DNA of 64,000 bases from GCA-002726655 sp046582185 (GCA_046582185.1 JAYGEX010000025.1:62001-126000), one strand, 5' to 3'; numbered from the stretch's first letter, positions 1 through 9,090 are shown. The notes: generated by a model not told the origin, from the letters alone. Numbers and translations are program-made.

Positions 1-221
1 GTTGCGGTTGTACCAAATCGGTATAGATCTTCGACGCCAGGCGATTCATCGTCCGGATCTTGCTTGGCAACCAGCAACACCTGTTTGCTCTTGTCGTTTT
101 TCTGGGCGAACTCCAGGGCACGGATTGACTTCTCAGTGCCGATAAACAGGGGCTGGACGCCATGAGGGTAGACGACCATATCCCTCAGGGTAACTATCGG
201 CAAATCTTTCAGGGACGTCAT
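1..221 (-). CDS. lon: Lon protease, N-terminal part (cut by window edge)
   Basis: The minus strand from 221 encodes a protein beginning MTSLKDLPIVTLRDMVVYPH, the typical start of the Lon substrate-binding (LAN) domain. About 73 residues are visible; the AAA and Ser-Lys protease domains lie outside the window. Lon is the ATP-dependent cytoplasmic protease that removes misfolded and regulatory proteins. A GGAG sequence lies about 6 bases before the ATG and supports this start. It follows clpX in the same direction, the usual tig-clpP-clpX-lon order, but a terminator-like hairpin separates it from clpX, so it probably has its own promoter. Identity is confident from the N-terminal sequence and the context. 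Confidence 0.93.
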   Translation of the reverse strand, partial: MTSLKDLPIVTLRDMVVYPHGVQPLFIGTEKSIRALEFAQKNDKSKQVLLVAKQDPDDESPGVEDLYRFGTTA

Positions 222-273
222 ATGAACTCCTGAGTTCTTATCTATCGCTAACATTATCTATGATCATTTAATC

Positions 274-306
274 ATAAACTGGTTTACATTAATTAACCCA
301 GTTTAT
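274..306. repeat. 9-bp inverted repeat upstream of lon
   Basis: ATAAACTGG (274-282) and CCAGTTTAT (298-306) are a perfect inverted repeat separated by 15 AT-rich bases. It lies between the clpX terminator and the lon start. It could be a regulator-binding site or a weak hairpin in the lon leader; the sequence alone does not decide. Confidence 0.4.
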
Positions 307-311
307 ACGTG

Positions 312-336
312 AAAAGGGGCCTTAATGGCCCCTTTT
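312..336 (-). terminator. Rho-independent terminator after clpX
   Basis: A 10-bp stem, AAAAGGGGCC (312-321) with GGCCCCTTTT (327-336), has a 5-base loop. Read on the minus strand it lies about 105 bases beyond the clpX stop, and the stem ends in a T run. The structure is nearly symmetrical and could act in both directions. It separates clpX from lon. Confidence 0.75.
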
Positions 337-440
337 TGTTCTTAAAGTGTACTTTACTTGTAAATCAGCAGATTTACCAAGTCGCTCTGCCCTACTTCGC
401 AGGCACCTGGATATTCCGTCAATACTCGCTCTGGCAACAC

Positions 441-1718
441 TTACTCCGGTAATACTTTCTTTTGATCCTGGCTTTCATAAATCAACAAGGGTTCAGAATC
501 CCCATTAATTACATTTTCGTCGATGACAACTTTGCATACATCGTCTTCTGACGGAATTCTGTACATCACTTCCAGGAGAACAGACTCCAATATTGATCGT
601 AGACCCCTTGCACCTGTTTTACGTTCCATTGCCTTCTGGGCGATGGCAGTTAATGCATCTTCTCTAAAATCAATTTCTACATCTTCCATCTCAAATAGCT
701 TGGAATACTGCTTGGTATAAGCATTTTTAGGTTCAGTCAAGATACGAACCAGCGCATCTGCATCCAATTCATCCAGCGTCGCCAGAACAGGCAGTCGGCC
801 CACAAACTCCGGGATCAGACCGTATCGAACCAGATCCTCTGGTGCGACCTGACGTAGGGTATCGCCCAGGTTCTTTTTAGTGGATTCAGTGTGAACGGTA
901 GCACCAAAGCCAATGCCGCTCTTCGCGGATCGATCAAGGATGACCTTCTCCAATCCTGCGAATGCCCCACCGCAGATAAACAGGATATTTGTTGTATCAA
1001 CCTGCAGAAATTCCTGTTGAGGATGCTTGCGACCACCTTGTGGTGGCACTGACGCTATCGTGCCTTCAATCAGCTTGAGCAACGCCTGCTGAACGCCTTC
1101 GCCGCTTACATCGCGGGTTATAGACGGGTTTTCGCTCTTCCTGGAGATTTTGTCGATCTCATCGATATAGACAATACCCACCTGAGCCTTCTCTACATCA
1201 TAGTCACATTTTTGCAGCAACTTCTGAATGATATTTTCAACGTCTTCACCCACATAACCCGCTTCGGTAAGTGTGGTTGCATCGGCGATTGTGAATGGCA
1301 CATCCAACAGTCTGGCAAGTGTTTCAGCCAGCAGGGTTTTACCAACGCCAGTTGGCCCAATCAGCAGGATATTACTCTTTTGAAGCTCAACTTCGTCCTT
1401 CTTGCCCGAATAGTTCAGCCGTTTGTAGTGGTTGTACACTGCAACTGCGAGTACTTTCTTCGCCCACGTCTGACCAATGACATATTCATCGAGGATGTCA
1501 TTAATTTCGCTTGGCGTGGGCAGTTTCTTGGCACCAGTGTCTTCAGCACTTTCCTGAAGCTCTTCGCGAATGATGTCGTTACACAGCTCAACACACTCAT
1601 CGCAAACATATACGGAAGGACCGGCTATTAACTTACGAACTTCATGTTGGCTCTTGCCGCAGAAATTACAGTGGAGAAGCTTACCGTCTCCGTTATTGCC
1701 GTCATGTTCGTCGGACAT
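441..1718 (-). CDS. clpX: ATP-dependent Clp protease ATP-binding subunit ClpX
   Basis: ClpX is the AAA+ unfoldase that recognises tagged substrates and feeds them into ClpP in the cytoplasm. The 425-residue length is normal. Visible in order: the N-terminal C4 zinc-binding domain (C17, C20, C39, C42), Walker A GPTGVGKT (121-128), the GYVGEDV pore loop (about 154-160), Walker B VYIDEIDK (about 188), the IGF loop that docks on ClpP (in SGIGFGA), and the sensor-2 segment KTGARGLRS. It lies downstream of clpP with a 185-base gap and is followed by a terminator. All key residues are present. Confidence 0.98.
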   Translation of the reverse strand: MSDEHDGNNGDGKLLHCNFCGKSQHEVRKLIAGPSVYVCDECVELCNDIIREELQESAEDTGAKKLPTPSEINDILDEYVIGQTWAKKVLAVAVYNHYKRLNYSGKKDEVELQKSNILLIGPTGVGKTLLAETLARLLDVPFTIADATTLTEAGYVGEDVENIIQKLLQKCDYDVEKAQVGIVYIDEIDKISRKSENPSITRDVSGEGVQQALLKLIEGTIASVPPQGGRKHPQQEFLQVDTTNILFICGGAFAGLEKVILDRSAKSGIGFGATVHTESTKKNLGDTLRQVAPEDLVRYGLIPEFVGRLPVLATLDELDADALVRILTEPKNAYTKQYSKLFEMEDVEIDFREDALTAIAQKAMERKTGARGLRSILESVLLEVMYRIPSEDDVCKVVIDENVINGDSEPLLIYESQDQKKVLPE

Positions 1719-1903
1719 ACCAACCCCTTAAATAACTAATTCTGTAGCCAGAATTCATCATATTGACTCTATACCAGCTCTTTACCAAATAGAGTGGATA
1801 TGATGGTTCGGCGACTTCGTTCAACAATAATATAATAAATCGTACCCAAAACAGAACAAAAAAACAGCCCTAAACATTCAAGCCGCTTATTATGCTGCCA
1901 CCC

Positions 1904-2551
1904 TTAAACAACCGCCGTTAATGTAGAAGACCTCGGTTCCTGAACCTTGTCTATCAGACCATAGGCCTGAGCCTCTTGGGCAGTCATAAAATTGTCCCGT
2001 TCAGTATCTTCAGCTAGCTGGTCTGCTGTCTTGCCGGTATGAAGGCCCATAATTTCGTTCATTCGTCGACGGATATAAAGTATTTCCCGTGCCTGAATTT
2101 CGATATCGGATGCCTGCCCCTGGGAGCCGCCGCTTGGCTGGTGAATCATGATCCGTGAGTTTGGCAAACAGTATCGCTTGCCTTTTGTTCCGCCAGCAAG
2201 AATGAGTGCGCCCATGCTCGCCGCCTGACCAATACACATGGTACTTACATCGCAATTGATAAATTGCATCGTGTCATAGACGGCAAGGCCCGCTGTAACT
2301 GACCCACCAGGAGAATTGATATAGAGCTGTACGTCTTTGTCAGCATTCTCCGATTCACAGAAAAGCAATTGAGCTACAATTAGGTTTGCAACGTTATCGT
2401 CTATGGGACCAACGATAAAAATGATGCGTTCCTTCAGCAATCGGGAATATATGTCATAGGATCTCTCACCACGTGCTGTCTGTTCAAGCACCATGGGTAC
2501 GAGTCCGAGACCCTGTATCTCCGGGTGAAATGTGTCTTCAAATCTGCTCAT
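1904..2551 (-). CDS. clpP: ATP-dependent Clp protease proteolytic subunit ClpP
   Basis: ClpP is the serine peptidase that forms the tetradecameric chamber served by ClpX. The ATG at 2551 gives 215 residues starting MSRFEDTFHPEI, close to the E. coli precursor length. A longer frame back to a TTG at 2611 adds 20 residues unlike ClpP and is rejected. The catalytic triad is visible as Ser112 (GQAASMG), His137 (IMIHQPS) and Asp186 (TERDNF), matching E. coli precursor positions offset by one. It lies between tig and clpX on the same strand, as in most gammaproteobacteria. Confidence 0.97.
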   Translation of the reverse strand: MSRFEDTFHPEIQGLGLVPMVLEQTARGERSYDIYSRLLKERIIFIVGPIDDNVANLIVAQLLFCESENADKDVQLYINSPGGSVTAGLAVYDTMQFINCDVSTMCIGQAASMGALILAGGTKGKRYCLPNSRIMIHQPSGGSQGQASDIEIQAREILYIRRRMNEIMGLHTGKTADQLAEDTERDNFMTAQEAQAYGLIDKVQEPRSSTLTAVV

Positions 2552-2732
2552 TTTGTTGCCTTTATGCGTACTTTTTTCTACCTTGCCACAAATAAACCAG
2601 CTTATGGGCAAGAGATATTCGTTTCTAAAGAGATAAGACTACACCAGTCAGCATGGAAAGGTGAATTCATTCATCTACATATTTTGTAAGCGATTCCCAT
2701 CAAAAAATCGGGACTGCTGCTGTTATTTCCTA

Positions 2733-2762
2733 TTTTAAACTGCCAATTTCGCTTTCTGTCAA
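2733..2762 (-). promoter_or_regulatory. Candidate sigma-70 promoter for clpP
   Basis: On the minus strand a perfect TTGACA (-35, 2757-2762) is followed after 18 bases by TTAAAA (2733-2738). It sits about 180 bases upstream of the clpP ATG in the 383-base gap between tig and clpP. No other feature in that gap is as clear. The -10 match is only moderate. Confidence 0.45.
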
Positions 2763-2779
2763 CATTCTAACTTTAGAAT

Positions 2780-2811
2780 TTCCTTACCGTCAAAGGAAAG
2801 TGCGTAAGGAA
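2780..2811 (-). other. Hairpin between tig and clpP
   Basis: TTCCTTAC (2780-2787) and GTAAGGAA (2804-2811) form a perfect 8-bp stem with a 16-base loop, just upstream of the candidate clpP promoter. A smaller TTCTAA/TTAGAA palindrome lies at 2765-2778. There is no T tract, so it is not a classic terminator. It may mark the tig transcript end or a binding site. Confidence 0.3.
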
Positions 2812-2934
2812 CTTCACGACAGCAGCCAAACAATTAGATGGGTATTCTTCTCAAAACTTCAATACCTCATTCAAATTTAGTATCGGTTATGAGCTAAAGA
2901 AACCTTAGTGATAACATTCAAGGGGCCATAGAAA

Positions 2935-4332
2935 TCAGGACGTTTTTTCCTGATCATCATCTTCAGAAGACTCTTCTTCAGCGTCGCCACTCGCTTCAGG
3001 CATTGTTTCAGGTATTGCTTCAGGTATTGCTTCAACCGCTGGTTTGATCGCATCGTCATATGACATGTTAATTTCAGAGACATTGGACTTTTCAAGAATG
3101 GTCTCAACGACCTGCTCTTCAAGCACCATATTTTGTATCTGATTGAGTTGTTGCTCATTGTTATAGTAGTAGTTTACGACCTGCTCTGGCTCTTCATATG
3201 AGCTTGCCATACCTTCGATAGTTTCCTTGACCTTGTCGTCGTCGACCTTAACTTCAAGTTGCTCAACAATGGCATTAACGATTAGGCCTAATTTCACTCT
3301 CTTCTCAGCTTGCTTCTCAAACATTTCAGCAGGCAGCACCGAGGGATCAATCTTGTCAGAACCGCCAAATTGCTGAACGGCCTCCTGACGCATTCGATCG
3401 ATTTCGCTCGAAATCAGCGCCTTGGGAATTTCCAGCTCAGTTATTTCAACGAGACTGTCCATTACCTGGGCCTTGACCTTGTTTTTGACAGCCGCTTCCA
3501 GTTCCTTCTCCATATTGCCACGGACTTCGGCGCGGAATGCGTCTTCCCCACCTTCCTCTACACCAAATAACTTGAAGAAATCATCATCAAGCTCAGGCTT
3601 TTTGGGCTCCGAAACTGTGTTTACTTTAATTTTGAAGATGGCATCTTTGCCGGCTAAATTCTCTGCCTGGTACTCATCTGGAAACTTCAGCTCCAGGTCC
3701 TTCTCTTCGCCCGCCTTGCAGTCCACCAATCCGTCTTCGAACCCTGGAATCATGCTGCCAGAACCAATGATGATGTCCGAAGCTTCTCCCTTGCCGCCAT
3801 CAAAGGCCTCATTATCAACGAAACCTTCAAAGTCGATATTGATTTTGTCGTCAGTCTTGCTGGCGCGACCAGTTTCAGCAAAATCCATTCGCTGATCCTG
3901 CAGCTTTTCAATCATGCTTTCCAGATCATCGTTTTCTACTGAAGCAATAGGTTTTTCTACATTAATCTTGGTGAAATCACCCAATTCAACATCAGGAAAA
4001 ACCTCAAACACCGCAGTAAATTCAAGATCCTTGCCGGCTTCCATTTTAATGTCTTCAATTTGTGGCTGACCCGCGGGAGATACGTCTTCCTTTTGTAATG
4101 CTTCGCTGAAGGAGGACTGCATCAATTCACTGGATACTTCCTGGCGAATACCATCACCAAAGCGACGCTTCACTTCGCGCATGGGTACTTTACCCGGGCG
4201 AAATCCATTAATTTTAACCTGCCCGGCGGCCTGCTTTAACTTGGCGTCCACCTGCAATTCAACTTCCTTGGAAGGAACGCTGATACGCATCTTTCTCTCA
4301 AGATTTGAGGTGGTTTCGAGAATTACTTCCAT
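2935..4332 (-). CDS. tig: Trigger factor (ribosome-associated chaperone)
   Basis: Trigger factor binds the ribosomal exit tunnel and shields nascent chains; it also has peptidyl-prolyl isomerase activity. The ribosome-binding signature GFRPGKVP is at residues 43-50. An FKBP-type domain follows at roughly 160-245, then the long helical C-terminal chaperone domain. The 465 residues exceed the E. coli protein (432) because of a C-terminal acidic tail rich in Glu, Asp, Ser and Pro after about residue 425, part of which comes from a short tandem DNA repeat. It is first in the tig-clpP-clpX-lon block and directly follows tRNA-Leu. Confidence 0.97.
   Translation of the reverse strand: MEVILETTSNLERKMRISVPSKEVELQVDAKLKQAAGQVKINGFRPGKVPMREVKRRFGDGIRQEVSSELMQSSFSEALQKEDVSPAGQPQIEDIKMEAGKDLEFTAVFEVFPDVELGDFTKINVEKPIASVENDDLESMIEKLQDQRMDFAETGRASKTDDKINIDFEGFVDNEAFDGGKGEASDIIIGSGSMIPGFEDGLVDCKAGEEKDLELKFPDEYQAENLAGKDAIFKIKVNTVSEPKKPELDDDFFKLFGVEEGGEDAFRAEVRGNMEKELEAAVKNKVKAQVMDSLVEITELEIPKALISSEIDRMRQEAVQQFGGSDKIDPSVLPAEMFEKQAEKRVKLGLIVNAIVEQLEVKVDDDKVKETIEGMASSYEEPEQVVNYYYNNEQQLNQIQNMVLEEQVVETILEKSNVSEINMSYDDAIKPAVEAIPEAIPETMPEASGDAEEESSEDDDQEKTS
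3004..3039. repeat. 12-bp tandem repeat in the tig tail
   Basis: Three near-identical 12-base units (consensus TTGCTTCAGGTA on the plus strand) lie side by side inside the tig coding region. They encode the repeated AIPE/TMPE-type motif of the acidic tail. Being a multiple of three, the repeat can change copy number without breaking the frame. Confidence 0.6.
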
Positions 4333-4464
4333 AGTGATCTGCCTGTTGAAAATCCTTTGGACTTCCTCTGTTCTTTATTTATCAATAGTTATTTATTAAT
4401 AGTTTTATCAATACTGTCGACGCGCGCCAACACAGCGCTAACTGATTATCCACCTAAAGCAAAA

Positions 4465-4549
<85 letters not shown>

Positions 4550-4931
4550 ACATGCTTGAGGCTTCAACTACTGACTACCATACGACCCTATTCTCTCAGT
4601 AGAGTTCTGGTGATGAGATCCGGACCAGTATCCCGTAATAGGATTCTGGAATGGAAATCTCGTCCAGATTGTACCAAAATCAACAACTTAGAGGTACATT
4701 TATGGCCGTCGAAGGGCGGCGATTATAGAGACAAGTCTGCTCTTAAACAACTGCTTTAAGGTAACTACCTGCAAAAATTTGTCCTCGCGAACAACTGCTG
4801 GCGGAGAGTGCTACAGGCTGGCGATGGCAGGCCAATGGTCAGACTCTGATCTAGCACAATTTTATAGCTTGACTGTATGTTAAGGCGGTCCATATTCTGA
4901 GCCGCCGCACACTTAAATCACTGGAACATCA
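4550..4931. other. Intergenic region, no gene seen
   Basis: These 382 bases separate tRNA-Leu from the MBL-fold gene. Short open frames are present but have no ribosome-binding site or recognisable product. No convincing tRNA fragment or terminal repeat is visible here, so the left limit of the accessory region is not defined beyond the edge of tRNA-Leu. Confidence 0.4.
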
Positions 4932-5846
4932 ATGCCCTCCTCCGCACATCTTCGCTCCTGCCTTCGAATCAACTTGATGCTGATATTACTTCAATGCACC
5001 ACCATGACAGCAGCAAAGGACCTAAGCGATGCAAGGGGTTCAACTTCAACCGTTTACTACCTGGCCAATGCAGGCCTGATGGTCTCTTCAGGCAACTCCA
5101 AAGTACTGTTTGACCCCTTATTCAACCAATCCTATGGCCAGTACACCCTGTTGCCAGCCTCAATGAAGCAAGCCCTATTTAGAGGATTGACCCCATTTGA
5201 CAATATAAATGCCATTTTCGTTAGTCACTCTCATGGAGACCACTTCGCACCTGAGGAAATGCTAAAACTTCTGCGGCGGCATCCTGCCATCAAACTTTAC
5301 GGGCCAACACAGGTCATGGATGCACTGAAAGACGTGATGAATGCGGTGGATAAACCCATATTGAAGCAGCTGAACGAGATCCGACTGGAGTACGGCGACA
5401 AACCTGTGGCCTATACCGAGGATGAGTTACTAATAGAGGCCGTGCGCATACCCCATTCCGGATGGCCAGGCTCCCGGCGCGGCGTGCAGAACATTTCCTT
5501 CAGAATTACCTTCAATAATGGTGCCGCTGACGAAAAGGTCACCGTGCTTCATCTCGGGGACGCTGATACCAAGGATTATCACTTTGCTCAGGACAAGGAG
5601 TACTGGGCCAAGCGAACATTGGACATTGCCTTTCCACCCTATTGGTATTTCTCATCCAGGAATGGACGTGAGGTGTTGGAAGAACGGCTGAAGCCCACCT
5701 ACTCGATTGGCGTACATGTTCCAAGTCGGATGCCATCGGACCCAAAGCTTCGACCTCAGGACTTTCAAAGCCGGGACTTATTTACCGTTCCCGGCGAAAC
5801 ACGTATTTTGAAGACAGGCCAAACTGAAAACAGGACAGAAGACTAG
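4932..5846 (+). CDS. Exported metallo-beta-lactamase-fold hydrolase (UlaG-like)
   Basis: The 304-residue product has a hydrophobic N-terminal stretch (about residues 10-27) consistent with a signal peptide. The MBL-fold metal motif is FVSHSHGDHF with H99, H101, D103 and H104. A later His (PHSGWPG) and Asp (HLGDAD) are at the expected places for further metal ligands. The early strand YYLANAGLMVSS and the DPLF motif resemble the UlaG-like branch of Zn-dependent hydrolases, which hydrolyse diverse lactone or phosphoester substrates, so the substrate cannot be named. It stands alone in the accessory region; the next gene encodes another exported hydrolase. Confidence 0.8.
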   Translation: MPSSAHLRSCLRINLMLILLQCTTMTAAKDLSDARGSTSTVYYLANAGLMVSSGNSKVLFDPLFNQSYGQYTLLPASMKQALFRGLTPFDNINAIFVSHSHGDHFAPEEMLKLLRRHPAIKLYGPTQVMDALKDVMNAVDKPILKQLNEIRLEYGDKPVAYTEDELLIEAVRIPHSGWPGSRRGVQNISFRITFNNGAADEKVTVLHLGDADTKDYHFAQDKEYWAKRTLDIAFPPYWYFSSRNGREVLEERLKPTYSIGVHVPSRMPSDPKLRPQDFQSRDLFTVPGETRILKTGQTENRTED

Positions 5847-5883
5847 TTGGTTTCTCTAGACAAAGTGCATGAATCAAACAAGA

Positions 5884-5936
5884 GCAAATAATGCAAATAA
5901 TGCAAATAATGCAAATAATGCAAATAATGCAATAAT
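5884..5936. repeat. 9-bp tandem repeat (GCAAATAAT)n
   Basis: Five perfect copies of GCAAATAAT run from 5884 to 5928, followed by a copy that has lost one A. An AT-rich run (ATATATTATATATA) continues to about 5950. It lies just upstream of the amidohydrolase gene and could change promoter spacing through slippage. It has no spacers and is not CRISPR-like. Confidence 0.9.
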
Positions 5937-6007
5937 ATATTATATATAAAACAATACGTTACAAACTAATAAGATAAATGACATTAAGTTATAGATCGGG
6001 ACTAAAT

Positions 6008-7636
6008 ATGCACAGTCAGCTTATACGCGCAATTTTTATCTGTTACCTGGTGCCATTGGGCGCCAATTTACGGGCTGCATCAGCCCCAGGTGAAGAAGGC
6101 GCGGCAAGGGCGATTTCTTTCAGCATAGACATTCCAGCACCAGCGCCTGATAGACCAAAAGATGAAGGTCTGGGCCCATTTAATAAGCTCATCATCAAAA
6201 ACGTCATGCTTGTTGACGGTAGGGGTTCACCGCCCAGGGGGCCACTCACGATCGTGATCAAGCGCGACAAGATCGCGTCGATCGGCAGCTTACCTGAAAT
6301 CGACAGCGAATCAGAAGTCATCGATGCGCAGGGAATGTATGCATTGCCCGGCTTTATCGACGCACACGTCCATATTGGCAATCCCGAGCAAGGACTGGCC
6401 GGTCCAATAACGCCACCTGAATATGTATTCAAACTGTGGTTAGCCCACGGCATCACCACGGTTCGCGACGTCGGTTCAACGATGGGCCTTGGATGGACCA
6501 TCGCACACAAGCAGAGGAGCGAATCGAATCTGATTACTGCGCCGAGAATATTGGCCTTTTCAATGTTCCCTGGCAGCAGTATCAGTAGCGCCAGAGATGC
6601 TAAAAAATGGGTTCAAGCGGTCCGAAAGAAAGGCGCTGATGGTGTGAAAATGCGCGGCGGCACCCAGGCTGCCCTGGAAGCGGTTTACCGGGAAACCGCG
6701 CGGCTCGGTATGAAGACTGCAAACCATCACGACCAGACAGGCGTCTATCATGTGAACGCGCTCACCAGTGCGAGACTTGGCCTCAACAGCCTTGAACACT
6801 GGTATGGACTTCCCGAGGCAATGTTCGAAAACAGGACCATCCAGAATTATCCGCCAGACTATAATTATTCCGATGAACAATGGCGATTCGGTCAGGCTGG
6901 CCGCCTCTGGCAACAGGCGGCCCTACCAAAGTCATCCAGGTGGAATGCTTTAAGAGATGAACTGATAGGCCTTAATTTAACCCTCGTGCCAACGTTTACT
7001 ATTTACGAGGCCAACAGAGATGTCATGCGCGCCAGGGATGCAGAATGGCACAGAGATTACACTTTACCCGCGCTGCAAAAGTTCTTCATGCCGGACCCAA
7101 GGCTTCATGGTTCGTATCACTTCGACTGGACTACCGCAGATGAAGTTGCCTGGAGAAATAACTTTCAACTATGGATGCAATTCGTCAATGACTACAAGAA
7201 TGCCGGAGGGCGCGTTGCGACAGGCTCTGACGCAGGGTTTATATTCAAGCTTTACGGCTTCGCCTACATTCGCGAGCTGGAGCTGCTTCAGGAAGCAGGA
7301 TTTCATCCCCTTGAAGTGATCCAGGCTGCCACACTAAACGGCGCAGAATTATTAGGCCTTGCGGAAAAAGTAGGCTCGATCGTGCCCGGAAAGAAGGCAG
7401 ATATCGTTCTGGTAAAGGGAAACCCGGTAGCAAATTTTAAATTGTTATACGGGACGGGCCATATGAAGCTGAACCGGACAACGAATCAACTAGGCCGCGC
7501 CGGTGGCATTAGTTACACCATAAAAGATGGCATTGTCTACGATGCCAAAGCATTACTCGATGACGTACGCCAGATGGTTCTTACGGCAAAGAAAATAAAG
7601 CCTGGCGAGCACCAGACGATGACAAATTCAAAGTGA
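6008..7636 (+). CDS. Exported amidohydrolase family protein
   Basis: This is a metal-dependent amidohydrolase (imidazolonepropionase/prolidase-like branch). The ATG at 6008 gives a start MHSQLIRAIF that leads straight into a signal peptide and has GGGA upstream; an ATG ten codons earlier (5978) is less likely. Motifs in order: PGFIDAHVHIG with the HxH metal pair, GITTVRDVG, VKMRGG with a Lys at the usual metal-bridging place, ANHHDQTG and NSLEHWYG with two metal His, and GSDAGF with the catalytic Asp. The C-terminus has the family GSIVPGKKADIVLVKGNP segment. Likely periplasmic; substrate unknown. A second, cytosolic amidohydrolase lies at 9260-10492. Confidence 0.82.
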   Translation: MHSQLIRAIFICYLVPLGANLRAASAPGEEGAARAISFSIDIPAPAPDRPKDEGLGPFNKLIIKNVMLVDGRGSPPRGPLTIVIKRDKIASIGSLPEIDSESEVIDAQGMYALPGFIDAHVHIGNPEQGLAGPITPPEYVFKLWLAHGITTVRDVGSTMGLGWTIAHKQRSESNLITAPRILAFSMFPGSSISSARDAKKWVQAVRKKGADGVKMRGGTQAALEAVYRETARLGMKTANHHDQTGVYHVNALTSARLGLNSLEHWYGLPEAMFENRTIQNYPPDYNYSDEQWRFGQAGRLWQQAALPKSSRWNALRDELIGLNLTLVPTFTIYEANRDVMRARDAEWHRDYTLPALQKFFMPDPRLHGSYHFDWTTADEVAWRNNFQLWMQFVNDYKNAGGRVATGSDAGFIFKLYGFAYIRELELLQEAGFHPLEVIQAATLNGAELLGLAEKVGSIVPGKKADIVLVKGNPVANFKLLYGTGHMKLNRTTNQLGRAGGISYTIKDGIVYDAKALLDDVRQMVLTAKKIKPGEHQTMTNSK

Positions 7637-7703
7637 TATTGCCGCCTGTCTAAGCGGCACATTGCCTATATGTGACAGACCAATAGACGACAGACAACTG
7701 GGC

Positions 7704-8144
7704 TTAGCGAGGATCCAAACGATAAACCAGGATATCATCGGTGCTGTCCTGGCCAACCGACTCCATGTCATATTTTTGATCATAGAGTCCTTCCACCATG
7801 GTGAGTTCATCTTCTTCAGATACCAGAACTGCTTTTAGTTCAAAGATATTCTCTTCAATTCGCCGCCTGACTTTCGGATCTTCAAGTATGTGTCCAACCC
7901 ACTCTGACTTACGTCCTCCACCGGAGGCAATGTAGTACTTTTCACCGTTGGTCACGCCCCACATATTGATCGAGTATGGGTCACTGGGGCGAGTTTCCAA
8001 TTGAACCAGCTCAACCTCGGCGAAAGACATCCAGCTAACAGTAGCCTCCTGAAGTTGTCCATCAAGCTCCCCACCTGGCAATGGACCCATGGGCTCACAC
8101 CCCACAAGCAGCAACGAGCCCAATATGATGACCAGTCTGAGCAT
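7704..8144 (-). CDS. Small lipoprotein with nitroreductase/split-barrel-like region
   Basis: The ATG at 8144 has a strong GAGGAA site about 7 bases upstream and starts MLRLVIILGSLLLVGC, a lipoprotein signal with the lipobox Cys at residue 16. The mature part of about 130 residues includes a GEKYYIASGGGRKSEWVGHI segment and then DPKVRRRI. This resembles the pattern of F420/FMN split-barrel proteins (DUF385 type), in which a substrate or cofactor loop is followed by a W-x-x-N/H-L segment. That resemblance is a judgement by eye. The divergent neighbour at 8323 has a similar layout. No assigned function. Confidence 0.6.
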   Translation of the reverse strand: MLRLVIILGSLLLVGCEPMGPLPGGELDGQLQEATVSWMSFAEVELVQLETRPSDPYSINMWGVTNGEKYYIASGGGRKSEWVGHILEDPKVRRRIEENIFELKAVLVSEEDELTMVEGLYDQKYDMESVGQDSTDDILVYRLDPR

Positions 8145-8322
8145 GATGAATTCCTCGACCAAATAATAATGACTGCGCTCAAGTGAATGGGAACAGCATA
8201 AGGATGTCAATAAAATCCTTGCAGCGCCTTCCCGGAAGCGGAGCTCACCTGGACTTGCCGCGGGAGACCTCGTTGAAAAGGTGTACTATTACACCAGGAA
8301 TAAACCAACGAGAACCATAAGA

Positions 8323-8724
8323 ATGAAAGCACTAAAGATAGCGATGATCCTTTTGTTCACATACGCTGGCATTGTCGTCCTGTTTGAATCGATGCTCGGA
8401 TATTTCCAGCCAGCAGATCAAAGCACGCTAGTTATCACGACGACCAGCCCAGAGGGAGTCTCAAACGACAGGGTTCTGGCGCGCCTCACCAGCAAAGATA
8501 AACTCTATGTTGCAGCAAACCACTGGCCTCGAGCCTGGTACAAACACACATTGCAAAACCCGAATGTGCAAATAATGTTCGAGGGTGAGAAGAAAAATTA
8601 CCTGGCGGTAAAAGTTGAAGGAGAAGAACACAATCAGGTTAATATGGACAATGAACTTGGCATTGGCTTTCGAATTTTAACGGCCTTCCCACCGAGATAC
8701 TTTTTCTGGCTTGATCCTGTTTGA
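8323..8724 (+). CDS. Membrane-anchored nitroreductase-like (DUF385-type) protein
   Basis: The probable start is the ATG at 8323, giving 133 residues with one N-terminal membrane segment (about residues 4-21). An in-frame start at 8281 would add 14 basic residues before the anchor. The exported part reads RVLARLTSKDKLYVAANHWP followed by RAWYKHTLQNPNVQI. This is close to the DUF385/deazaflavin-dependent nitroreductase pattern in which Trp and His precede an N-P-x-V segment. It is divergent from the lipoprotein at 7704-8144, which shows the same arrangement, so they may be distant paralogues anchored by different means. Substrate and cofactor unknown. Confidence 0.6.
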   Translation: MKALKIAMILLFTYAGIVVLFESMLGYFQPADQSTLVITTTSPEGVSNDRVLARLTSKDKLYVAANHWPRAWYKHTLQNPNVQIMFEGEKKNYLAVKVEGEEHNQVNMDNELGIGFRILTAFPPRYFFWLDPV

Positions 8725-9037
8725 GATAGAAATTATTCCGGCGGAGCGATGTGAATATGAGTTTATAGCCGATAGTGACTACGAAGCGCTCCAACACGTC
8801 ATAACACAGCAAGCCTTCAGCTTTATGATCTGATCGCCGGATTCAGGATGAGATGTTTCCCTGAACACCAACTTTCGGGGTAAGTATAGTAAGTGTTGAA
8901 TATCCACCACGAATTATTGGTATCGCCTGACCATTGATTATGGCGGGTGGACAACCCACATACTGTATAGGCTAAGAAAGTAACGCTGGATGCCCCAAAA
9001 TGGGGAAGGAGAGTGAGGCTAACTGGGAAAAGAAGAG
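8725..9037. other. Intergenic region left of the island
   Basis: No gene is recognised. A short palindrome CCCCA-AA-TGGGG type sequence lies at 8993-9005, and its AAAATGGGG half (8997-9005) repeats the first nine bases of the attachment repeat at 9038. This could be a trace of an older recombination at the same site or chance. A TACTGTATA motif at 8961-8969 recurs inside both island ends. Confidence 0.35.
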
Positions 9038-9090
9038 AAAATGGGGTGAGCGACGGGGGTTGAACCCGCGACCACCGGAATCACAATCCG
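9038..9090 (-). repeat. Distal attachment-site copy (tRNA-His 3' fragment)
   Basis: Fifty-three bases match the 3' part of tRNA-His at 14915-14967 with one mismatch. It spans from the bases after CCA through the T arm, variable loop and anticodon stem up to the anticodon loop. The 5' half of the tRNA is absent and the sequence diverges abruptly after 9090, so it is not a functional tRNA. It is the expected scar of integrase-mediated insertion. Confidence 0.9.

Noticed and set aside
3004..3039. Regulatory repeat in tig
   Set aside because: The 12-base repeats are in frame within the coding region and explain the repeated motif of the acidic tail.
5884..5936. CRISPR array
   Set aside because: The units are 9 bases, directly adjacent, with no spacers and no cas genes nearby.
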